From: Pseudorhodoplanes sp049324435
Lineage (GTDB): Bacteria > Pseudomonadota > Alphaproteobacteria > Rhizobiales > Xanthobacteraceae
DNA length: 64,000 nt
Direction: 5' to 3'
Assembly (NCBI GenBank): GCA_049324435.1
Contig: JBMOOQ010000048.1
Span: forward strand, 108,398-172,397
This document shows, piece by piece, positions 33,099 to 40,102 of the stretch. A program made the position numbers and the translations under genes. The notes below the pieces were generated by a model. The model saw nothing but the letters and a program-made list of their open reading frames with translations, was not told the DNA's origin and ran no database searches. The first letter of the stretch is position 1. Every line of letters starts with the position of its first letter.

Positions 33099-34096
33099 CC
33101 CGCTTTCGCCAGCGGCTTGGCCGGTTCGTTGATTGCGTCCCGCGGCCGGCGGCCTTCCAGCACATCGGTGATGTTATCGACTGCGCGCAACTCGATCGCC
33201 TGCCGCACCTGCATTACTGCCGAGCCAAGATGCGGCGTGAATAATGTTCGCGGATGGGTGCGCAGCCGTTCGTCGAACGACTTCGGCCGGTCTGGCACGG
33301 CCCAGTCCTCCATTTCGAAGACATCCGCCGCATAACCGCCGAGCTTTCCGGTTTCGAGCGCGGCGAGGACCGCACTTTCATCAACGACAGAGCCGCGTCC
33401 GACATTGACCATCAGTGCACCGGACTTAATTCGCGACAGCGCGTCTTTCCCGATCAGATGCCGTGAGGCTGAGGTGAGCGGCGCACACACAATAACGTAA
33501 TCGGAGATTTCCAGCGCTCGATGCAACGTGACCCTGATCACTCCCGGCGGCGTTTTGGCTGACGGATCGACGCCCAGCAGACGGCAGCCGAAGCCCGACA
33601 GCCGCTGCGCCACCGCGCGCCCAACGCGGCCCATGCCGATAATGGCGACGGTTGATGCGTCGAGGCCGGTTCCATAGAGGATTGGGCGCCACCCGTCGAA
33701 CTCTCCGCTCCGCACCAATATATCGCCGTCGCGAATGTTGCGGGCGAGCCCTATGGCAAGCCCAACAGCAAGCTCGGCGGTCGGTTCCGTCAGAAGATCA
33801 GGTACGATGGTGACGAAAACGCCGGCTTGAGTGCAGGCATCGAGATCGAAATTGTCGTAGCCCTTCAGCGCGCATGCGACAATACGCAGCCGCTTACACG
33901 CGGTCAGGAACGGCGCGTCTATGCAGTCCGACATGAAGGCGAGGATTGCGTCCGCCTGCTCTGCGCGCCGCATGACTTCGTTGCGCGACCATGGCATGCG
34001 CGTCTCGTTGGCATCCACGTCGCCAAGCAGGGCAAGCTGCTGCAACGTCGTCTGATGCACCCAGTTGGTGACGAGGATGCGCGGCTGTGTCTTCAT
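33095..34096 (-). CDS. ptxD: Phosphite dehydrogenase (phosphonate dehydrogenase) PtxD
   Basis: A 333-residue D-2-hydroxyacid dehydrogenase-fold enzyme that oxidises phosphite to phosphate with NAD. The segments ALKGYDNFDLDACT, VPDLLTEPTAELAVGLA, GGYAADVFEMEDWA and LFTPHLGSAV match Pseudomonas stutzeri PtxD as I recall it. The catalytic set R234, E263 and H289 keeps the same 29 and 26 residue spacings as R237/E266/H292 there, and K78 fits the substrate Lys. An acidic Asp after the second strand (GVDPS) fits NAD preference. It overlaps ptxC by ATGA. This is the last gene of ptxABCD. Confidence 0.93.
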   Translation of the reverse strand: MKTQPRILVTNWVHQTTLQQLALLGDVDANETRMPWSRNEVMRRAEQADAILAFMSDCIDAPFLTACKRLRIVACALKGYDNFDLDACTQAGVFVTIVPDLLTEPTAELAVGLAIGLARNIRDGDILVRSGEFDGWRPILYGTGLDASTVAIIGMGRVGRAVAQRLSGFGCRLLGVDPSAKTPPGVIRVTLHRALEISDYVIVCAPLTSASRHLIGKDALSRIKSGALMVNVGRGSVVDESAVLAALETGKLGGYAADVFEMEDWAVPDRPKSFDERLRTHPRTLFTPHLGSAVMQVRQAIELRAVDNITDVLEGRRPRDAINEPAKPLAKAG

Positions 34097-34899
34097 TTCA
34101 ACGCCTTGCGCAGCCGTGCGCCGATGCCGTCAACGAGCATCACGCAGAGCAGGATGGTGATCAGGATCGCCGAGACCTGATCGTAGCGGATGATGCGGAG
34201 TGCCGCGATCAGCTCGAAGCCGATGCCGCCGGCGCCGACGATGCCGAGCACCGCGGAGGCGCGGAAATGATATTCCCAGCGATAGATGGTGATGTCGGCG
34301 AGCTGCGGCAGCACCTGGGGCATCACGGCATGGGTGATGACCTGAAACGGACTGGCGCCGGCGGCGCGCGCGGCTTCCAGCGGCCGCGAATCCACATGCT
34401 CGATCGCCTCCGCATAAAACTTGCCCACCATGCCGACCGAATGCAACGCCAGCGCCAGCACACCGGGCAGAGCGCCGAATCCGACGGCGGCGACGAAGAT
34501 GATACCCATGATGATTTCAGGCACCGAACGGAGCGCGGCGAGCACGATGCGCGCGGCCTGATACACCAGCGCATTGGGTGAGGTATTTGGTGCCGCGAAC
34601 AATGCCAGCGGCAGCGATATGGCAACCGCCAGAGCGGTGCCGGCCACCGACATCGCAAGCGTATCGATCAGCGGTTTGACCCAATTCTGCCAGCGCGAAA
34701 AGTCCGGCGGCACCATTTCGCTGAACAATTGCCCGAGCGCGGGCAGACCTTCCATCAGCCGCTGTGCGTCGAAGAATCCGGTGATCCAGAGCGAGGCGAT
34801 GCAGGCGATCACAATGACAGCGACGAGACCGGCATGCCGCAAACTGGCATGCCGGTCCTCGGCGAGGATCGCGTCGTGGCGGGAAGCGACGTCCGACAT
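34093..34899 (-). CDS. ptxC: Phosphite/phosphonate ABC transporter permease (PtxC/PhnE-like)
   Basis: A 268-residue inner-membrane permease with about six helices and the EAARAAGASPFQVITHAVMPQVLPQL coupling loop of the PhnE family. It overlaps ptxB by 1 nt and ptxD by 4 nt. Phosphite rather than phosphonate is inferred from the adjoining ptxD. Confidence 0.9.
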   Translation of the reverse strand: MSDVASRHDAILAEDRHASLRHAGLVAVIVIACIASLWITGFFDAQRLMEGLPALGQLFSEMVPPDFSRWQNWVKPLIDTLAMSVAGTALAVAISLPLALFAAPNTSPNALVYQAARIVLAALRSVPEIIMGIIFVAAVGFGALPGVLALALHSVGMVGKFYAEAIEHVDSRPLEAARAAGASPFQVITHAVMPQVLPQLADITIYRWEYHFRASAVLGIVGAGGIGFELIAALRIIRYDQVSAILITILLCVMLVDGIGARLRKALK

Positions 34900-35771
34900 C
34901 AGCTCATCTTGCCGAGGTCGAGGTCGAGGATTTTCGCGGTCTCGCGCAGGATGTCGTAGGCCTTGTCGTCGGTGGCGGCGAAGCCTTCGACGCGGAACGA
35001 CTTCAGCACCGCAGGATCCTTGACCTCAAGGAACGCTTTCTGAATCGCCGCTTTAAGTTCCGGTTTCAAGTAGCCTTGCATGGTCATCGGATAGTTCGGA
35101 ATGGGATCCGACAAGTCGAGCTGGACCAGCTTGGAATCGTCGATGGCCTTGCGCGCGACCAGTGTGCGATAGATTTGCTCTGACAAGGCGCCTGCGGGAA
35201 TCTGCCCGGTCTGGACGGCGCGCGCGACTGCGTCATGCGTGCCGAGATGAACGACTTTATAGTCCTTGTTGCCTTCGAGTTTGTACTTCTTGAGCAGGTG
35301 CGCGCGTGGAGCGAGATGGCTCGACGTTGACGCCTGGTCGCCAAAGCCGAACGGCCTGCCGCGGATGTCCTCGACCGACTTGACCGGGCCGCCCGCGGTG
35401 GCGATCAGGATCGACTGGTAGGTGGGCTTGCCCTTCTCGACACCAACGGCGAATGCTTCGATTTCCGGCGCCTTGGATTTGGCAAGCACATAGGAGAACC
35501 CGCCGAAATATCCAACTTCGATTCGACCGAAGCGCATCGCCTCGATCATCGAGGAGTAATCGGTGGTCACGACGATCTCGACATCCTTGCCAAGGGTCTT
35601 TTCGAGATAGGCCTTGAGCGGCTGCGCGTTCTGAATGAGCGTCGAGGCGTTCTCGTCCGGCAGCAGGGCGACACGGAGTTTCTTCGGGTCCGCGTCCTTG
35701 GCGTAACCTACAACAGGCGCGAGCGACAGCGTGGCGGCGGTTCCATAAAGGAAGAGGCGGCGGTTGATCAT
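34899..35771 (-). CDS. ptxB: Periplasmic phosphite-binding protein (PtxB/PhnD-like)
   Basis: A 290-residue PhnD-family solute-binding protein. The N-terminus has a signal with twin Arg (NRRLFLYGTAATLSLAPVVGYA). The mature protein begins KDADPKKLRVALLPDENAST and has EVGYFGGFSYV and FGDQASTSSHLAPRA, which line the oxyanion site in this family. It overlaps ptxA by ATGA. Confidence 0.9.
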   Translation of the reverse strand: MINRRLFLYGTAATLSLAPVVGYAKDADPKKLRVALLPDENASTLIQNAQPLKAYLEKTLGKDVEIVVTTDYSSMIEAMRFGRIEVGYFGGFSYVLAKSKAPEIEAFAVGVEKGKPTYQSILIATAGGPVKSVEDIRGRPFGFGDQASTSSHLAPRAHLLKKYKLEGNKDYKVVHLGTHDAVARAVQTGQIPAGALSEQIYRTLVARKAIDDSKLVQLDLSDPIPNYPMTMQGYLKPELKAAIQKAFLEVKDPAVLKSFRVEGFAATDDKAYDILRETAKILDLDLGKMS

Positions 35772-36559
35772 CCGTAGGTTCCTGTCTTGAGTGGACTGGC
35801 TTCAGTATCCTCGTCGTCGTCGTCGGCAGGTGCGCTGCCGTAGATTTTCGCGACTTCGCCTGTGCCAAGCCGGCTGGCCGGGCCGTCGAACACCACAGTG
35901 CCCTCCGCAAGGGCCACGATCCTGTCGGAATAGCGGCGCGCGAAGTCGAGCTGATGCAGGCTGACGATCGCCGTGATGCCGTCCGACTTGCAGATGTCAC
36001 GCAGCAGCGAAAGCACGCGGTCGGCTGCCGCCGGATCGAGGCTCGCCACCGGTTCGTCGGCCAGGATCAGCGTAGGCTTCTGCACCAACGCGCGCGCGAT
36101 GCCGACGCGCTGTTGCTGGCCGCCGGACAATTGATCGGCGCGCCGCAGCGCATAATCGATAAGTCCGACGCGCTCGATTGCCTCGAGCGCCATCATCTTT
36201 TCGGAGCGCGATGGCGGCAGCAGCGTGCGCAGGCCGGAATGGTAACCGAGTCGTCCAGTCAGCACGTTTTGCAGGACGCTGCAGCGGCCAATCAACTGAT
36301 GTTGCTGGAAAATCATGCCGGTCCGGCGGCGATGCGCCTGAAGATTCCGTCGCGTCGACAGGCTTCCGATATCCTCAACCGCGACGCGGCCGCCTGTCGG
36401 GGTTACCAGACCGTTCAGGGCGCGCAGCAGAGTCGACTTTCCCGCTCCCGATGCGCCAAGGAGGACCGTGAAGGCTCCTGGCTCAAACCGGAGCGAGCAT
36501 GGCTTTAACGCGCGCGTACCGTTCGGATAGGAGACTTCCAGGTTGTTGGTTCGGATCAT
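35768..36559 (-). CDS. ptxA: Phosphite ABC transporter ATPase (PtxA/PhnC-like)
   Basis: A 263-residue ABC ATPase. Walker A is GASGAGKST (about residue 36), signature QLSGGQQQRVGIARAL, Walker B LILADEP, and the D-loop SLDP. The order ptxA-B-C-D matches the phosphite operon of P. stutzeri. A PHO-box-like site lies 56 bp upstream. Confidence 0.92.
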   Translation of the reverse strand: MIRTNNLEVSYPNGTRALKPCSLRFEPGAFTVLLGASGAGKSTLLRALNGLVTPTGGRVAVEDIGSLSTRRNLQAHRRRTGMIFQQHQLIGRCSVLQNVLTGRLGYHSGLRTLLPPSRSEKMMALEAIERVGLIDYALRRADQLSGGQQQRVGIARALVQKPTLILADEPVASLDPAAADRVLSLLRDICKSDGITAIVSLHQLDFARRYSDRIVALAEGTVVFDGPASRLGTGEVAKIYGSAPADDDDEDTEASPLKTGTYG

Positions 36560-36614
36560 GTCGGCCCGGAAATGTGCTGCGATGCAAGATCGCTTCCGGT
36601 CCTAGGGTCCGCGT

Positions 36615-36632
36615 GTGAAGGTTGGGCGACAG
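36615..36632 (-). promoter_or_regulatory. PHO-box-like element upstream of ptxA
   Basis: Minus strand: CTGTCGC-CCAA-CCTTCAC. Both half-sites keep 5 of 7 positions of CTGTCAT/CTKTCAT with the correct 4-bp spacer. This fits PhoB control of a phosphorus acquisition operon, but the match is imperfect. Confidence 0.35.
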
Positions 36633-36746
36633 AACGATAACCGTTCGCTGACGTCCACATAATTCGGTCCGCACGTTTGCCGCGCGTTCCCGGAAAGGTC
36701 GTAAGCGTAACGTCAATTCGCGTGGAGGTGGCTTCCGGAGCGGACC

Positions 36747-37988
36747 TTAATCGCGTCTGCCCGCCCGCCGCTCCACATTGCCGCTGCGCTCCGGCACGCC
36801 GAACTCCTTGCGGCAGATATCGGCAAGGATCGCGATGCCCTCTCTTATTTCCGTCTCGGTCGGGCTCGCGAAACACAACCGCATCCGGCTCCGTGAGTGC
36901 GCGGCATCCGTCGACCATTCCGGGCCGGGATTGATCGCAACGCCGGCTTTGAGGGCGGACTCATACAGCTTCATCGTATCGACCTGATCCGGCAGCTTGA
37001 CCCACAGGAAGATGCCGCCCGGCGGATCGTCGAACTCGGCGGCAATGCCGAACTGCTCGTCGAGCGCGTCCATCAGCGTCTCGAGTTTCCGGCGCAGGCC
37101 GCGGCGCAAGTCGGGTACGTGCGATGCGAAATGCGGCGCGCAATATTCGGCCAGCACCATCTGCTCGAGCGCGCCCGAACCTGCATCGACCTTAAGCGCG
37201 ATCATCCGCGACAGGATCGGCCACGGCGCGACGATGAAGCCGACGCGCAGGGCCGGCGCGATCGACTTTGAGAACGAGCCGATATGAATGACGTTGCCGG
37301 ACATGCTCATCGCGTAGAGCGCGGGCGGACGCTCGCCGCTCCAGATCAGGTCCGAATAGCAATCGTCTTCGAACACCGGCACGCCATGTTTTTCGGATAG
37401 CGCCAGCAGCGCGGTGCGGCGCTCCACCGGCATGATTGTCCCGGTCGGGTTTTGAACCGTCGGGATGGTGTAGATGTATTTCGGCCGGACGCCCTTCGCG
37501 GTCAGCGCGACGAGCGTCTCCTCCAGCGCGTCGATCCGCAGGCCGTCCTTGTCGACCGGCACGCCGGCCGCATTGACGCCCGCGCGGGCATAGCGGTTCA
37601 GCATGCCCTGATAGGTGTCGCGCTCTACGATCACCGTGTCGCCCGGCGCCAGCAGCGCGCCGTTGATCAGGTCAAAGGCCTGAAGCGATCCGGAGACAAG
37701 GAGTATATCGTCGGCCGTGCAGTCGATGCCCGCATCGCGCTGAAGCTTGGAGGCGAGAAAATCCCGCAGCGGCTTGTAGCCCTGCGGGCCGTGGGCAACG
37801 CCGTAATAGGCGAGGCTCCGTCCTTCACGCCGCAGCACCGCATCGGCCGCCTCGCGCAGACCATCGACCGGCACCTGCGCCGGATCGTTGTTGCCGCCGG
37901 TGAAATTGTATTTCGGCGACCCCGTCCACCGCGCGGCGGGCGGGGGCGATCCGGGCGGCAACAGCGGCGTGAAGTCGAAGGCGGCCAT
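36747..37988 (-). CDS. PLP-dependent class I/II aminotransferase
   Basis: A 413-residue fold-type I aminotransferase of the 2-aminoadipate/MocR-C-terminal type but without an HTH domain. It has YGVAHGPQGYKPLRDFLASKL, PTVQNPTGTIM, and the PLP lysine in IGSFSKSIAPALRVGF (about residue 235). RidA is encoded 4 nt upstream, suggesting removal of reactive enamine by-products. Substrate unknown. Confidence 0.88.
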   Translation of the reverse strand: MAAFDFTPLLPPGSPPPAARWTGSPKYNFTGGNNDPAQVPVDGLREAADAVLRREGRSLAYYGVAHGPQGYKPLRDFLASKLQRDAGIDCTADDILLVSGSLQAFDLINGALLAPGDTVIVERDTYQGMLNRYARAGVNAAGVPVDKDGLRIDALEETLVALTAKGVRPKYIYTIPTVQNPTGTIMPVERRTALLALSEKHGVPVFEDDCYSDLIWSGERPPALYAMSMSGNVIHIGSFSKSIAPALRVGFIVAPWPILSRMIALKVDAGSGALEQMVLAEYCAPHFASHVPDLRRGLRRKLETLMDALDEQFGIAAEFDDPPGGIFLWVKLPDQVDTMKLYESALKAGVAINPGPEWSTDAAHSRSRMRLCFASPTETEIREGIAILADICRKEFGVPERSGNVERRAGRRD

Positions 37989-37992
37989 CGGC

Positions 37993-38343
37993 CTATTTCG
38001 CCGCCGTCACCATGATCTCGACGGTGAATTGCGGCGCCGCGAGACGCGCCTGCACGGTCGCGCGCGCCGGCGTATTGCCGGGCGACACCCAGGCGTCCCA
38101 CACCGCATTCATCTCGGCGAAGGTGTCCATGTTGGCGAGCCAGATATTGGCGGTCAGAAGCTTCGACTTGTCGGTGCCCGCCTTCGCCAGATAGCTATCG
38201 ATGGTGGCGAGGATTTCCTTGGTCTGCTCGGTGACGCTCTTGCCGGCGCTGTTCTGCGCAACGATTCCCGCGAGATAGACCGTATCGCCGTGGATGACGA
38301 TCTGGCTCATCCGCGGCCCGACTTCGTGACGTTCGACTTTCAT
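37993..38343 (-). CDS. ridA: RidA family enamine/imine deaminase
   Basis: A 116-residue RidA-fold protein with the C-terminal NTPARATVQARLAAPQFTVEIMVTA, whose Arg before T-V is the substrate-binding Arg of the family. The start ATG at 38343 gives the standard length; the longer frame to 38427 is not needed. It is cotranscribed with the aminotransferase. Confidence 0.88.
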   Translation of the reverse strand: MKVERHEVGPRMSQIVIHGDTVYLAGIVAQNSAGKSVTEQTKEILATIDSYLAKAGTDKSKLLTANIWLANMDTFAEMNAVWDAWVSPGNTPARATVQARLAAPQFTVEIMVTAAK

Positions 38344-38549
38344 GAGACTCCCCGTGGTTCGTATCGCACTGCGGTAAATCCGGCCGCGATCATGCGTCTT
38401 CCTGCGGCAGCCGACCTTAAATTGCAACAGATCAAAGGCGAGCAGATGACGCTTTGTTAAAAGGCCTTGCAGCCTTGCTCCGGGGACATGTGTCGAAAGA
38501 CAGCGAATGCTGATAGGTTGCGGCGTGAATCAATGGCGAGGAGGCGGCA

Positions 38550-39146
38550 ATGCCTGTAGCGGCTTTTTCAGTTGACCCTGAGACCCTGCGCAAATTCAAG
38601 CTCTGGTTCAAAATCTACGGCGTGATCCTGATCCTGCTCGGCGCCGTATCCATCATCCTGCCCGGGATCGCCACGCTTGCAACCACCATTACGGTCGGCT
38701 GGCTGCTGATTGCGGGCGGCATTTTCGGGCTGATTTCAGTCTTTCAGTCTGGTTCAGGCTCGCCCGGTTTCTGGTGGAATCTCCTGACCGCGATCGTATG
38801 TCTGCTGGCTGGCGGCGTGGTCCTTTGGAATCCGATTGCGAGCGTCCTGACGCTCACGATCATCCTTGCCGCCTATCTGCTGGCGACCGGCATCGTTAAG
38901 GCTTTCACGGCTTTCCATTATCGCAACGCGATCCCGAAGGCCTGGGGCTGGATGCTGTTCTCGGCGCTGGTCGACATTGCGCTTGGCGCGATCATCGTGG
39001 CGGGGCTGCCCGGAAGCGCGATCTGGGTGCTAGGCCTGCTTGTCGGCATCAATCTCCTGTTCACCGGCATCGCGCTGATCACAGCCGCAATCTATTGCGA
39101 GAGCGCCAACACGCCGCCTGAACCCTCGGCCGCCGCGAAGGCGTAA
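38550..39146 (+). CDS. HdeD-like membrane protein (DUF308)
   Basis: A 198-residue protein with six membrane helices arranged as DUF308/HdeD repeats (for example LILLGAVSIILPGIATLATTITVGWLLIAGGIF). HdeD proteins contribute to acid resistance in enterics; here the role is inferred. GAGGAGGC precedes the ATG. Confidence 0.9.
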   Translation: MPVAAFSVDPETLRKFKLWFKIYGVILILLGAVSIILPGIATLATTITVGWLLIAGGIFGLISVFQSGSGSPGFWWNLLTAIVCLLAGGVVLWNPIASVLTLTIILAAYLLATGIVKAFTAFHYRNAIPKAWGWMLFSALVDIALGAIIVAGLPGSAIWVLGLLVGINLLFTGIALITAAIYCESANTPPEPSAAAKA

Positions 39147-39189
39147 GCATTCCGGCCGGCGCCACCCGGCGCGGCGCACCGTCACGCCG

Positions 39190-39215
39190 GGAACTTGAAG
39201 CGCCGTACTGTCCTT
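39190..39215 (+). promoter_or_regulatory. EcfG-like promoter for the DUF892 gene (one mismatch)
   Basis: GGAAC at 39190-39194, a 17-nt spacer and CCTT at 39212-39215, 53 bp before the start. Confidence 0.45.
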
Positions 39216-39268
39216 ATTGATCTCGAAACTTGGTCCGGAAGGCCGGACCATTGAGAGGAGTCGCGACG

Positions 39269-39844
39269 ATGGGCTGGTTTTCCGACGATATCGAGACGAT
39301 GGAGCATCTGTTCGTCCATTCGTTGCAGGACATCTATTACGCCGAGCAGCAGATCGAGAAAGCATTGCCGGACATGATCCGGAAGGCGACCGATGCCGAG
39401 CTGAGACGCGCCTTCCAGGCGCATCTGCGTCAGACCAAGGCGCAGATCAAGCGGCTCGACCGTGTCTTCAAGAAGCTCAAGCGCACCCCGCAGGCGCACC
39501 GGTGCCCGGCGATCGACGGCATTCTGGATGAGGCGAGCGAGATCGCGGGCGATGTCGCCGACAGCATCGTACTCAACGCCGCGCTGATTGCGGCGGCGCA
39601 GGCGGTGGAGCATTACGAGATCACACGTTACGGCACGCTGAGCTCATGGGCGAAGCTGCTCGGCCACACCGAGGCGGCGAAACTGCTGTTCGCCAATCTC
39701 AAGGAAGAGAAGGCGGCTGACAAGAAGCTCAACGATATCGCCAAGCGCAAGATCAACAAAAAGGCGCTGGCGCGTCAGCCGAAGCCGCTGACCGTCGAGG
39801 AGAAACTTGAAGAGGCATTGATCGGCATTCCGGCGATCGGATAG
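39269..39844 (+). CDS. DUF892/YciE-type ferritin-like protein
   Basis: A 191-residue helical protein. It has the family start MEHLFVHSLQDIYYAEQQIEKALPDM, then helices with Glu/His pairs (EIAGDVADSIVLNAALIAAAQAVEHYEI) that form the ferritin-like di-metal site. The last 35 residues are Lys/Pro rich. YciE-type proteins are stress-induced in many bacteria. GAGAGGAG lies just before the ATG. Confidence 0.9.
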   Translation: MGWFSDDIETMEHLFVHSLQDIYYAEQQIEKALPDMIRKATDAELRRAFQAHLRQTKAQIKRLDRVFKKLKRTPQAHRCPAIDGILDEASEIAGDVADSIVLNAALIAAAQAVEHYEITRYGTLSSWAKLLGHTEAAKLLFANLKEEKAADKKLNDIAKRKINKKALARQPKPLTVEEKLEEALIGIPAIG

Positions 39845-39867
39845 CAAGCCGCAAGGGGGCGTGTCGC

Positions 39868-40092
39868 ATGACGGCAAAAGGCATTGTGTTAATGGCGGCG
39901 ATCGCGTCGGCTGCCGCGGTCGCGTTGCCGCACCATGCGGACGCCCAGCGGCGCACGCGGCCCGAAACCAAATGGTGCCTGCGCGGCCCGACCGGCGGAC
40001 AGGCGTGTCTCTACAACACGCTGGAGCAATGCCGGAAAGCCGCTCACGGGACCGGCGGCGTGTGCCGGCGCAATCCGCGTTACGGGCGTTGA
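39868..40092 (+). CDS. DUF3551 secreted small protein
   Basis: A 74-residue protein with a signal peptide (AIASAAAVALPHHADA) and a mature domain with three Cys (WCLRGP, ACLYNTLEQC, VCRR), the DUF3551 pattern of Bradyrhizobiaceae. Function unknown. It ends convergently, 10 bp from the phytochrome gene. Confidence 0.8.
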   Translation: MTAKGIVLMAAIASAAAVALPHHADAQRRTRPETKWCLRGPTGGQACLYNTLEQCRKAAHGTGGVCRRNPRYGR

Positions 40093-40102
40093 GCCGCGCG
40101 TG

